A stretch of DNA of 64,000 bases, taken from contig JARLJG010000059.1 of NCBI GenBank assembly GCA_031291325.1, positions 1-64,000 on the forward strand, written 5' to 3'. Of the stretch, positions 8,147-16,360 are shown piece by piece; the first letter of the stretch is position 1; each line of letters starts with the position of its first letter. The notes below the pieces were generated by a model. That model saw nothing but the letters and a program-made list of their open reading frames with translations, had not been told where the DNA came from and searched no databases. The stretch comes from Burkholderiaceae bacterium (lineage in GTDB: Bacteria > Pseudomonadota > Gammaproteobacteria > Burkholderiales > Burkholderiaceae_D). The translations under genes and the position numbers were made by a program.

Positions 8147-8632
8147 TCATGAACCTGGCTCGGTCGTTGCGTTGCGGATCAAGTCGTCGCGGATCGACGC
8201 CAGCGTGGCGCGCAGTTCGGTCAGCAGTTCGGGCGTCTGGCCGCTGGCGCACAACACTTGCTGCGGCACCTGCTGCGCCTTGCGCTTCAGTGCGCGGCCG
8301 TTTTTTGTCAATGTGATGCGCACCTGCCGTTCGTCGACCGCGTCGCGCTTGCGCTCGATCAAGCCGGCGCTTTCGAGGCGTTTCAACAACGGCGTCAAGG
8401 TGCCGGAATCGAGAAACAGACGAGCGCCGATATCTTTGACCAGCACGTCGTCCTGTTCCCACAGGATCAACATGGCCAGATATTGCGGGTAAGTCAGGCC
8501 CAAATGTTCCAGCAACGGCTTATAACTCTTGGTCATCGCCAACGAAGCCGAATACAGCGCAAAGCAGAATTGATTGTCCAACTTCAACAATCGGTCGATA
8601 TCGGATGGTGCGAGAACTGCGGTATGAGGCAT
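8147..8632 (-). CDS. ohrR: MarR-family organic-peroxide sensor OhrR
   Basis: A 161-residue winged-helix repressor. Cys23 in NQFCFALYSAS is the redox-sensing residue of OhrR. A second Cys at 128 (QQVLCASG) matches the position used by two-Cys OhrR proteins of the Xanthomonas type, in which oxidation forms an intersubunit disulfide. The wing and recognition region LDSGTLTPLLKRLE...DERQVRITLT is intact. It lies immediately upstream of ohr on the same strand and presumably represses it through the operator at 8113-8127. Confidence 0.93.
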   Translation of the reverse strand: MPHTAVLAPSDIDRLLKLDNQFCFALYSASLAMTKSYKPLLEHLGLTYPQYLAMLILWEQDDVLVKDIGARLFLDSGTLTPLLKRLESAGLIERKRDAVDERQVRITLTKNGRALKRKAQQVPQQVLCASGQTPELLTELRATLASIRDDLIRNATTEPGS

Positions 8633-8659
8633 AAACTTCCCAAGTGTCGGAGAAACGGT

Positions 8660-8884
8660 AACAGCACCAGGGCAATCGCATGAAGGATGTTCGTCCTGTT
8701 TGCTTCGATTTGCTTCCTTTGCCCGACTTCGAAGAGAGGTATCCCCTCTCCCGCAGGCGGGAGAGGGTTAGGGTGAGGGCGTTTGCCAAGTCAAACGGCT
8801 TTGCGAGCGCCCTCACCCCCGCCCCTCTCCCGCTTGCGGGAGAGGGGAGAACCGACCTTCACGCGATTGCCCTAGCAACAGCAC
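8660..8884. mobile_element. MITE-like element with AGGGCAATCGC ends, copy 1
   Basis: AGGGCAATCGCATGAAGG (8669-8686) and CCTTCACGCGATTGCCCT (8856-8873) are terminal inverted repeats with one mismatch in 18. Direct copies of AACAGCAC lie just outside (8660-8667 and 8877-8884) and look like an 8 bp target duplication, with 1-3 bases of slack at the ends. The interior is two large hairpins built from CCCCTCTCCCGC and its complement around a GTGAGGGCG stem. It nearly fills the 350 bp between ohrR and dacB. A shorter relative is at 40641-40735. Confidence 0.7.
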
Positions 8885-8984
8885 AAGTATAAACAAATGC
8901 CGCGTCCCGTATTTTTTTCTTGCTGCCGCTTGCGGCGCGCGCATGGGATAATCGCGTTTCTTTTTCACTCAGTTGCGGTGCTTC

Positions 8985-10415
8985 ATGCGTATGCGGAAAT
9001 TCGTTTTGCGACCCCTGTTTATTCTACTGGCGCTGTCCCTATGGATGAATATTTGTGTCGCCAACGACTTGCCGGCGACCGTGACTGGCGCGTTGAAGCG
9101 GGCCGGGATTCCGGGCAAGGCAGTCGGCATCGTGGTGCAGGAAGTGTGCAGCCAGAAGGCGCTGTTGTCCGTCAATCAAGGCCTCGCCTTCGCCCCGGCA
9201 TCGACGATGAAATTGGTGACCACGGATGCCGCGCTGGAACTGCTCGGCCCGACCTTTACCTGGAAGACCCAGGCCTACGTCACAGGCAACGTGGCCGGGG
9301 ACGTGCTCACCGGCAACCTGATCTTTAAAGGCAGCGGCGATCCCAAGCTGGTGACCGAAAATTTCTGGTTATTCCTGCGCCAGATCCGTGCCGCCGGCAT
9401 CCGCGAAATTCGCGGCAAGGTGTTGCTCGACCGCAGCGCCTTCGAGGCTATCCCGTACGATCCCGAAAAATTCGACGGCGACCCGGTCAAGCCCTACAAC
9501 GCGGTGCCCGACGCATTGCTGCTCAATTACCAATCGCTGCGCTTCCAGTTCATCCCGGTCAGTGCCAACGGCACGCCGACCGTGGCAGTCGATCCGCCAT
9601 TGCTCAATTACGACATTGCCGGCCCGCTATGGAGCAACGACGACTGCGGCGATTGGCAAAGCCGGCTGGGTATGAATATCGGGGTTGCCGGCGTGCGATT
9701 CACCGGGCGCTTTTCCATCGCATGCGGCGACAAGTCCTGGTACGTGCGGCCTTACCAGATGACGCCCAACCAATATTTTTCTGCGGTCTTCAAGAAAATG
9801 TGGGCCGATGTCGGCGGCCAGTTTTCCGGCGAAGTGACCGACGGCGTGACGCCGCCGGATGCTCGCCTGGTGGCAGTGTGGGAGTCGCCGGCGCTGGCCG
9901 AAGTCATCCGCGACATCAACAAGTTCAGCAACAACGTGATGGCCCGGCAATTGTTGCTGACGCTGGCAAGCAACGCAGGCGACGCGAATGCGCCAGCCAA
10001 TGCCGGGCGCGGCGCGCAAGCGATCCAGGCCTGGCTGCAAAACAAGGGTATTGCCGCGCCCGAGTTGGTGATCGAAAACGGTTCCGGCTTGTCGCGCAAT
10101 GAGCGCATCGCGCCGGCCAGCATGGCCAACTTGTTGCAGGCGGCGTATTGGTCGTCGCTGATGCCGGAACTGATCGCCTCGCTGCCGCTGGTCGGTTACG
10201 ACGGCACGATGCGGCATCGCCTGACCGACCAGGAAGTGGCCGGCAACGCGCATATCAAGACCGGCACCCTGAACGACGTGAAAGCTGCCGCCGGCTATGT
10301 GAGCGCGCAATCGGGCAAGCGCTATATCGTGGTATTTTTCATCAACCATCCAAATGCCGCCGGCGGCGGCGCGGCGCAAGATGCGCTGCTGGAATGGATA
10401 TTCGAGCATGGCTGA
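8985..10415 (+). CDS. dacB: D-alanyl-D-alanine carboxypeptidase/endopeptidase (PBP4)
   Basis: A 476-residue periplasmic class-C penicillin-binding protein that trims peptidoglycan peptides. It has a signal peptide of about 26 residues, the SxxK motif at Ser73-Lys76 (ASTMK), SxN as FSNNVM, and KTG as HIKTGTLND, with the extra domain of the PBP4 family inserted after the SxxK motif. The ATG at 8985 is preferred to a TTG at 8973; another ATG at 8991 is also possible. Length and motif spacing are normal, so it should be active. Confidence 0.95.
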   Translation: MRMRKFVLRPLFILLALSLWMNICVANDLPATVTGALKRAGIPGKAVGIVVQEVCSQKALLSVNQGLAFAPASTMKLVTTDAALELLGPTFTWKTQAYVTGNVAGDVLTGNLIFKGSGDPKLVTENFWLFLRQIRAAGIREIRGKVLLDRSAFEAIPYDPEKFDGDPVKPYNAVPDALLLNYQSLRFQFIPVSANGTPTVAVDPPLLNYDIAGPLWSNDDCGDWQSRLGMNIGVAGVRFTGRFSIACGDKSWYVRPYQMTPNQYFSAVFKKMWADVGGQFSGEVTDGVTPPDARLVAVWESPALAEVIRDINKFSNNVMARQLLLTLASNAGDANAPANAGRGAQAIQAWLQNKGIAAPELVIENGSGLSRNERIAPASMANLLQAAYWSSLMPELIASLPLVGYDGTMRHRLTDQEVAGNAHIKTGTLNDVKAAAGYVSAQSGKRYIVVFFINHPNAAGGGAAQDALLEWIFEHG

Positions 10416-10486
10416 CCCATTGGCGCATGCCGATTCCGCAGCATAACGCGGGTAAAATAGCGCAGATTCTCCTATCGAGGCTTATC

Positions 10487-11308
10487 GTGACTTTCATCGA
10501 AAAATTATCCGCCGCATGGTCCGCCAACAATTCGCTGCTATGTGTCGGGCTGGACCCGGATAGCGGAAAATTCCCGCCGCATTTGCAGAAACAGACGGAT
10601 GGGATTGCGCAGTTTTGCAAGGCAATCATCGACGCCACCGCCGACCTGGCGTGCGCGTACAAGCCGCAGATCGCCTATTTCGCCGCGCAACGGGCCGAAG
10701 AGCAACTGGAAGAGATTTGCGCCTACCTGCGCGAAAAATATCCGCACATCCCCATCGTGCTCGACGCCAAGCGCGGCGACATCGGCGCCACCGCCGAGCA
10801 ATATGCGCGCGAGGCATTCGAGCGCTACGGCGCCGACGCGGTAACGGTCAACCCCTACATGGGATACGACTCGGTCGCGCCCTATCTGGAATGGACCGAT
10901 CGCGGCGCCATCGTGTTGTGCCGCACCTCCAATGCCGGCGGTTCGGATCTGCAATTTCTCAACGTCGACGGGCGGCCCTTATACCAACACGTCGCGCAAC
11001 TGGTGGCCGATAAATGGAACCGCAACGGCCAATGCGCGCTGGTGGTGGGCGCTACTTTTCCGTCCGAATTGGCGCAGGTGCGCGCGCTGGTGGGCGACAT
11101 GCCGCTGCTGGTGCCGGGGATCGGCGCGCAAGGCGGCGACATCGAGGCGACCGTGAAGGCTGGCAAAACCGCCAACGGCAGCGGCATGATGATTAACTCG
11201 TCGCGCGCAATCCTGTATGCCAAAGGCGAGGTGGGCGAAGATTTTACGAAAGCCGCGCGGCGCGTGGCGCTGGAGACGCGCGACGCGATCAACCGCTATC
11301 GCATTTGA
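10487..11308 (+). CDS. pyrF: Orotidine 5'-phosphate decarboxylase (type 2)
   Basis: A 273-residue protein that performs the last step of UMP synthesis. The catalytic segment [10 protein letters not shown] carries the Lys/Asp array. The layout (CVGLDPD near the start, then [19 protein letters not shown] and [10 protein letters not shown]) is that of the long type-2 family found in mycobacteria and many betaproteobacteria. The GTG start at 10487 is preceded six bases upstream by GAGG. An ATG-initiated extension would run back into dacB and is rejected. Confidence 0.95.
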   Translation: MTFIEKLSAAWSANNSLLCVGLDPDSGKFPPHLQKQTDGIAQFCKAIIDATADLACAYKPQIAYFAAQRAEEQLEEICAYLREKYPHIPIVLDAKRGDIGATAEQYAREAFERYGADAVTVNPYMGYDSVAPYLEWTDRGAIVLCRTSNAGGSDLQFLNVDGRPLYQHVAQLVADKWNRNGQCALVVGATFPSELAQVRALVGDMPLLVPGIGAQGGDIEATVKAGKTANGSGMMINSSRAILYAKGEVGEDFTKAARRVALETRDAINRYRI

Positions 11309-11330
11309 TGGTCGAATATAATGCTGCTGT

Positions 11331-11392
11331 AGCCGTCGCGGCTTCGGCGCAAGGCATGAATATTGCCAGGATTCGGCATGCCGGCGACGGCT
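11331..11392 (+). other. Hairpin between pyrF and the TPR gene
   Basis: AGCCGTCG at 11331-11338 pairs with CGACGGCT at 11385-11392, with further partial pairing inside. It could be the pyrF transcript end or a leader structure of the next gene. No T-run follows. Confidence 0.4.
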
Positions 11393-11486
11393 GGTTGTCG
11401 CAAAAGACGCCTATTACTCTTTACTCTTGGAATCGGCTTCCGAATCAGCCTCTATTTCTCAACATATAACTGGAAATCGTATCGAA

Positions 11487-12746
11487 ATGAATCATAAACA
11501 ATATATCGCTATCGCCCTGATTTTGTCTGCATTCGGATCGACTGTGTTTCCGCTGGGAATGTCTTCGGCTTATGCGGAAGGTGAAACAGCGAAACCGGCC
11601 GACACCGTCAGTGCGGAGGTAGCCAAGCCGCTGCAGGCCGCGCAAGAACTGTATAAACAAAAGAAATACGCGGAAGCGCTGGCCGCGCTCAACGAGGCGT
11701 CGGCTCTCAAGAAAACTCCGTACGAAGCTTACGTGATCGATCGCACGCGGGCCGCCATCGCCACGGCATCGGGCGACGACAAGCTGAAATTGGAGTCGTA
11801 TCAAGCCGTTGTCGCGTCCGGCAGACTGGCTGCCGACGAGCAATTGAAATTCGTCCAGGCAATCAGCCATTTGTACTATGAAAAGGCCGATTATGCGCAG
11901 GCGATCGCCTGGACCGAGCGTTTCCTCAAGGAAGGCGGCGTCGATCCTCAAGCGCATGAGTTATTGGTTCAGAGCTACTACTTGAGCAACGACTTGCCGC
12001 GTGCCGCGAAGGAATTGCAAATCGACCTGGATGCTGCCGAGAAAGCGGGTACGCCGCCGACCGACAAGCAATTGCACATCCTGATCAGCATCGCGACCAA
12101 GCAAAACGACAATGCCGGCTATGTGCGCGCGCTGGAAAAGTTTGTGACCTACTATCCGAAGAAGGAATATTGGGCCGATCTACTCTACCGCCTGCAAACG
12201 CGGCCGGATTTTTCATCCCGGCTCACGCTGGACGTTTACCGCTTGAAATTCTCGCTGGGACTTCTGTCCAAGCCCGCCGAATATGTGGATATGGCCGAAT
12301 TGGCTATCCTGGCCGGGTTCCCTGCCGAGGCGAAAAAAGTGATGGAAGCAGGTTACAAATCCGGCGTGCTGGGCGCCGGCGCGGATGCTGAGAAGCAAAA
12401 AAGCGTGTTGAATTCGGCGACCAGGAAAGCTGCCGACGACCTCAAGACCATCGCCCAGACCGAAGCCGACGTGCGCAAGAACAAGGACGGCAGCGGCCTC
12501 GCCAACCTGGGCTATGCATACGTCACGATGAACCAATTCGATAAAGGGCTGGCGCTGATGGAGCAGGGCGTGAAAGCGCCGGGCAGCAAGCGCGCCGAAG
12601 AAGCCAAACTGCATTTGGCGACCGCCTATGCGCTTGCGGGCCGCACGCAAGAAGCGATCGCGGCGTTCAAAACCGTGCAGGGCAGCGATGGCAGCGCCGA
12701 TTTGGCGCATTATTGGGTTTTGCAATTGACGCATCCAATGCCGTAA
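11487..12746 (+). CDS. Exported TPR-repeat protein
   Basis: A 419-residue protein with an N-terminal signal (hydrophobic about residues 6-30, ending near SSAYA) and then helical tetratricopeptide-like repeats (AAQELYKQKKYAEALAALNE, YEKADYAQAIAWTERFL, LGYAYVTMNQFDKGLALMEQ, LATAYALAGRTQEAIAAFK). Such proteins scaffold envelope complexes. The partner here cannot be named. I chose the ATG at 11487 because the export signal begins there; an upstream in-frame ATG at 11427 would add 20 polar residues before it. It is probably monocistronic. Confidence 0.75.
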   Translation: MNHKQYIAIALILSAFGSTVFPLGMSSAYAEGETAKPADTVSAEVAKPLQAAQELYKQKKYAEALAALNEASALKKTPYEAYVIDRTRAAIATASGDDKLKLESYQAVVASGRLAADEQLKFVQAISHLYYEKADYAQAIAWTERFLKEGGVDPQAHELLVQSYYLSNDLPRAAKELQIDLDAAEKAGTPPTDKQLHILISIATKQNDNAGYVRALEKFVTYYPKKEYWADLLYRLQTRPDFSSRLTLDVYRLKFSLGLLSKPAEYVDMAELAILAGFPAEAKKVMEAGYKSGVLGAGADAEKQKSVLNSATRKAADDLKTIAQTEADVRKNKDGSGLANLGYAYVTMNQFDKGLALMEQGVKAPGSKRAEEAKLHLATAYALAGRTQEAIAAFKTVQGSDGSADLAHYWVLQLTHPMP

Positions 12747-12759
12747 CCTGTTGCAAATG

Positions 12760-12789
12760 CTGGATTTATCGTGGTTTCGATAAATCCAG
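12760..12789. repeat. Perfect 12-bp dyad before the nag remnant
   Basis: CTGGATTTATCG (12760-12771) and CGATAAATCCAG (12778-12789) are perfect complements around a 6-base loop. There is no T-run. The dyad could terminate the TPR gene or be the old operator of the former GlcNAc locus that starts 30 bases later. Confidence 0.55.
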
Positions 12790-12818
12790 GAATGCCCAAA
12801 AAGCGTGCTGCGAGAAAT

Positions 12819-13130
12819 ATGTTTGAATACCTGATCGGCGTGGAAGGTGGCGGAACCGGCGCCGGCAGCGTCGGCGAATATATGCTGGGCCGGCAAACCG
12901 TCCACACATGCCTGGGCGGCGTGCGTCTGGCCGACGGCACCCTGGCCGATGCCTCGCGCCGGGTGTCGACTTTCGCCGCCGATTATCTCGGCATGCAAGA
13001 GCGCGGGCGCTTGGCGACAGTCGCCGTCGCCGACATCGTCGTGCTGGATCGAGACCTCAATGTAAAAGCAGTCTATGTCGAAGGCGAGCAGATCGACCTC
13101 GTCGATTGCGCTTTCCCGGTAACTCAATAG
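12819..13130 (+). pseudogene. Chimeric remnant: GlcNAc-kinase start joined to NagA tail
   Basis: This is an open frame of about 103 codons but not a normal gene. Its first 12 residues, MFEYLIGVEGGG, are the phosphate-binding start of the BadF/BadG-type N-acetylglucosamine kinases. After a short linker the sequence becomes the end of GlcNAc-6-phosphate deacetylase (NagA): LGRQTVH, LADGTLAD, then YLGMQERGRLA and ADIVVLDRDLNVKAVYV. Between TLAD and ASRRVSTFAADYLG the usual NagA stretch of about 25 residues is also missing. The catalytic NagA core (metal ligands, active-site Asp) is absent, so no deacetylase activity is expected. The frame stays open and ends 10 bases before the GH3 gene. Family assignments are from motif recognition. 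Confidence 0.7.
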
Positions 13131-13140
13131 AGAATCGAGA

Positions 13141-14646
13141 ATGAATCTCAGCAGACAAGAATTAACACCGCGCCAACTGGCCGGGCAATTAATCATGATC
13201 CGCATGCTTGGCACAGAACTGGATGCCGACACTGCGCAATTCCTGCGCGAAAACCGTATCCGCGCGGTATGCCTGTTCCGGAAAAACATGGTGGATGCGG
13301 CGCAACTTTGCAAATTCACTGCCGACCTGCGAGCAGTCATGGGACCGAATGCGCTGATTGCCATCGATCAGGAAGGCGGCGCAGTGGTGCGCGCCGCCTG
13401 GTTGCCGGCGCCGCCCGCCGGGATGGGCTTGGGCGCAGCCGACGACGAGGCCTTGGCGCATGCAGTCGGCGCGGCGGTGGCGCGCGGCGTGAAGTCGCTC
13501 GGCTTCAACTGGAATTTCGCTCCGGTCCTCGACATCAACAACAATCCCGACAATCCGGTGATTGCCGAGCGCTCGTTCGGCGCCGATCCGCAGCGCGCCG
13601 CCGAATTGGCGCTGGCCTGGATGGAGGGCAGCCTGGGCGAAGGCGTCGCCTGTTGCGTCAAGCATTTCCCCGGACATGGCGATACCCATGTCGACTCGCA
13701 CTGCGACTTGCCGACTGTCGACAAACCGCTGGCAACGCTGGAACAACTGGAGTTTGCCGCATTCCGGCTTGCGCTTCCCAAAGCGCCGGCAGTGATGACG
13801 GCGCATATCGTGTATCCGGCGCTCGACCCGCAATACCCGGCCACCATGTCGCGCCGCATCTTGACCGATTTGCTGCGCGCAGACTGGCAATATCGCGGCG
13901 TCGTGATTACCGACGGCATGGATATGCAAGCGATTGCCGGGCGCTTCGGCGTCGCCAAGGCGGCGGTGTTGGCGTTGGAAGCGGGAGCCGACATGGTGAT
14001 GGCGCTCGGCACACGCGCGACGCAGCAGCAAACGCTGGATGCGTTGAGTGAGGCGATTGCTGCCGGCCATATCGCCGCCGACGATTTGCACGCGCGCCTG
14101 CAGCGGCTGGACGAGTTGGCATCGACGTATCCATGCGTCAATCGCCACTACGGGCGCGACGCCGAAGACCGCTTGTTGATGGCCGAGGCATGGCGGCGCG
14201 GCCTGACGGCGTTGCGCAATCCAACCCGCCCCTTGCGGGGGACGAAAGTGCGGCTGGTCGCGCGCGCCGACGTGGTCAGCGATGGCGTGTCGGAAGCCGG
14301 CGTGCCGGCGGCTGACATCGCCGCTCTGCTGCGGCGCTTTTACGATGTCGAACTGGTTACTTTTGGCGATGCCGAAGCGTTCGACTGGAATGCGTTGCCG
14401 GCTGACGGACGGGTCGTGATTCTGGCTTCGACCTCGCGTTTGCGCTATGGGCCGCGCGTGCGCAGCAGTTGGCGGCCGGATTTGCACCTGGCTTTATGGA
14501 GTCCCTATCAGGCGCTCGATATCGCCGCGCCGGCATTGCTGACTTATGGTTTTGTGCCGCCTGCGCTGGAAGCGATTGCCGATTGGCTGACGGGAAAACT
14601 CGAAGCCAAGGGCAAGTGCCCGGTGGCTGGTTTCGATCCGGCTTAG
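13141..14646 (+). CDS. Glycoside hydrolase family 3, beta-N-acetylhexosaminidase-like, with extra C-terminal domain
   Basis: A 501-residue protein. The GH3 barrel (about residues 10-340) has the NagZ-type loop KHFPGHGDTHVDSH, which supplies the His/Asp acid-base pair, and the nucleophile Asp in VITDGMDMQAI. This architecture removes terminal GlcNAc, as in peptidoglycan or chitin turnover. Plain NagZ is about 340 residues. Here another 150 residues follow and resemble the second alpha/beta domain of longer GH3 enzymes. No signal peptide is visible, so it should be cytosolic. It is the only intact gene of the former GlcNAc locus. Confidence 0.88.
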   Translation: MNLSRQELTPRQLAGQLIMIRMLGTELDADTAQFLRENRIRAVCLFRKNMVDAAQLCKFTADLRAVMGPNALIAIDQEGGAVVRAAWLPAPPAGMGLGAADDEALAHAVGAAVARGVKSLGFNWNFAPVLDINNNPDNPVIAERSFGADPQRAAELALAWMEGSLGEGVACCVKHFPGHGDTHVDSHCDLPTVDKPLATLEQLEFAAFRLALPKAPAVMTAHIVYPALDPQYPATMSRRILTDLLRADWQYRGVVITDGMDMQAIAGRFGVAKAAVLALEAGADMVMALGTRATQQQTLDALSEAIAAGHIAADDLHARLQRLDELASTYPCVNRHYGRDAEDRLLMAEAWRRGLTALRNPTRPLRGTKVRLVARADVVSDGVSEAGVPAADIAALLRRFYDVELVTFGDAEAFDWNALPADGRVVILASTSRLRYGPRVRSSWRPDLHLALWSPYQALDIAAPALLTYGFVPPALEAIADWLTGKLEAKGKCPVAGFDPA

Positions 14647-14647
14647 A

Positions 14648-15172
14648 TTACAGCGCCCGCCACAATGCAAACACCAGCAGCGTATAAAACGCCGCCACGA
14701 TATCGTCCCACATCACGCCGAAGCCGCCCTTGAAATGCTTGTCGAAATAGCCGATCGGCGGCGGTTTCACCATGTCGAAGAAGCGAAACCACAGGAAGGC
14801 CCAGCATTGCGTGCCAAAGCCAGCCGGCATCGCGAACAGCAAGACCAGCCAGAATGCGATGATTTCATCCCACACCATGCTGCCGTGATCGGGCGCGCCG
14901 AGATCGCGCCCGGTCTTGCTGCAGACCCATACCCCCAACACAAAGCCGAACACAAGAATGATCGCCCAATGGAACGGTGTGAAGAGCGCCGGCCAGCGCG
15001 CGGTCATTGCGACGTACGACAGCCACGCAAACAAGGTGCCGGCGGTGCCCGGCATGATCGGCGACAAACCGCTGCCGAAGCCTTGCGCCAGAATGTGCGC
15101 CGGGTGCGCCAGCATGAAGCGCGCGGTGGGTCGTTTGACGCGTGCGGTTTGTCCCGCTTCCAATGTGGTCAT
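14648..15172 (-). CDS. pgpA: Phosphatidylglycerophosphatase A
   Basis: A 174-residue membrane protein that dephosphorylates phosphatidylglycerophosphate to phosphatidylglycerol. Family motifs are LAQGFGSGLSPIMPGTAGTLFAW, KTGRDLGAPDHGSMVWDEIIAFW and KGGFGVMWDDIVAAFY, whose acidic residues bind metal. Four hydrophobic segments are visible. Its start overlaps the thiL stop by four bases, so the two are translationally coupled. Confidence 0.95.
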   Translation of the reverse strand: MTTLEAGQTARVKRPTARFMLAHPAHILAQGFGSGLSPIMPGTAGTLFAWLSYVAMTARWPALFTPFHWAIILVFGFVLGVWVCSKTGRDLGAPDHGSMVWDEIIAFWLVLLFAMPAGFGTQCWAFLWFRFFDMVKPPPIGYFDKHFKGGFGVMWDDIVAAFYTLLVFALWRAL

Positions 15173-16137
15173 GGCGAACTGAAATGATCGAAGGAAGTCA
15201 CGTCAAGCGCGACCGGTTGATTGGATAGATCCAGCAAGCGCAAGCCGGGTTGCGCCTCGATGCAGCCAATGCGGGTCACGGCGACGCCAACCTTTTGCGC
15301 GGCGGCCAGCACTTGCTCGCGCTGTGCCGGGGCGGCGGTAAAGCAGAGTTCGTAGTCGTCGCCGCCGGCCAGGCAAAAGTTGCGGCGCAGCGTTTGCGAT
15401 TGCCGGCTCAATATCGGCCCGGCTGGCAGCGCATCGATTTGCAGGCTGGCGCCGACTTGCGAACGGTCGAGGATATGTTGCAAGTCGCCGCCCAAGCCGT
15501 CCGAGATATCGATGGCAGCATGAGCGATCCCGCGCAGCGCCAAGCCGAGCGCGACACGCGGCGTCGGCGCATGCATGCGCTCGCCCGCTGCCTGTTGCGC
15601 GCCAGGCTCCAGGCGCAATTCGTTGCGATACCCGGCCAGTGCCAGCCGCGCATCGCCAAGCGAGCCGGAAACCCAGATATCGTCATCGACCTTTGCGGCA
15701 TCGCGGCGTAACGCAGCGGCCAGCGGCACTTCGCCGAACACCGTGATGCAGATCGTCAACGGCCCCTTGGTGGTGTCGCCGCCGATCAATTCGCAGTCGT
15801 GCAAATCGGCCAGCGCCAGCAAGCCGCCCGAAAACGCGGCCAGCCAATCGGGATTGGCTTCCGGCAAGGCCAAGGCCAGCGTGAAGGCCAGCGGTTTTGC
15901 GCCCATCGCGGCGAGGTCGGAAAGATTCACCGCCAGGCACTTATGGCCCAACTTGGCCGGCTCGGCCCCGGCGAAAAAATGACGGCCTTCCACCAGCATA
16001 TCGGTAGAAACCGCGATTTGCATACCCGGCGACGGCGTCAGCAACGCGCAATCGTCGCCGACGCCGAGCGCGCAGCGGTCTGCGCGGCGCAGCGGACGGG
16101 TAAAGTATTTGGCGATCAAGTCGAATTCGGACAGCAT
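15169..16137 (-). CDS. thiL: Thiamine-monophosphate kinase
   Basis: A 322-residue protein that makes thiamine diphosphate from thiamine monophosphate and ATP, the last step of thiamine synthesis. Motifs are GVGDDCALL, STDMLVEGRHF, GDTTKGPLTI, DISDGLGGDLQHI and LAGGDDYELCFT, all typical of the PurM/ThiL fold. It is the first gene of a thiL-pgpA operon, a common pairing in proteobacteria. The product cofactor is used by the ThDP enzyme encoded at 24.9-26.7 kb. Confidence 0.96.
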   Translation of the reverse strand: MLSEFDLIAKYFTRPLRRADRCALGVGDDCALLTPSPGMQIAVSTDMLVEGRHFFAGAEPAKLGHKCLAVNLSDLAAMGAKPLAFTLALALPEANPDWLAAFSGGLLALADLHDCELIGGDTTKGPLTICITVFGEVPLAAALRRDAAKVDDDIWVSGSLGDARLALAGYRNELRLEPGAQQAAGERMHAPTPRVALGLALRGIAHAAIDISDGLGGDLQHILDRSQVGASLQIDALPAGPILSRQSQTLRRNFCLAGGDDYELCFTAAPAQREQVLAAAQKVGVAVTRIGCIEAQPGLRLLDLSNQPVALDVTSFDHFSSP

Positions 16138-16193
16138 CAGCGCATTGTACAGAAAGGAGCCCGCTCAGATCCGAAATCGCCAAGTTGGTGGGT

Positions 16194-16357
16194 GCGATTC
16201 AAGTTGGGAGGAACCTTCATTATTCGCTCCGTCATTCCCGCGAAGGCGGGAATCTATAGTGAATCTGCTTTGGCAAACGGCTTATGGATTCCCGCCTTCG
16301 CGGGAAAGACGGAGGTTTTGCACATTGAGCTGATATTTCCTGCCCCGTTTGAATTGC
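16194..16357. mobile_element. 165-bp inverted-repeat element, copy 2
   Basis: GCGATTCAAG (16194-16203) and TTTGAATTGC (16348-16357) are the ends. Read on the minus strand, this 164 bp stretch aligns end to end with 5752-5916, including the two GCGGGAA palindromes, the ATAATGAA-GTTCCTC flank and the GAAAATAT/GGAAATAT flank. I judge identity by eye at about 80 percent. It lies between thiL and the rubredoxin reductase gene. Confidence 0.8.
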
Positions 16358-16360
16358 GCC

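Noticed and set aside
12213-13364. 383-codon minus-strand frame across the nag remnant
   Set aside because: Crosses the TPR gene, the dyad and the GH3 start. It would contradict three supported features.
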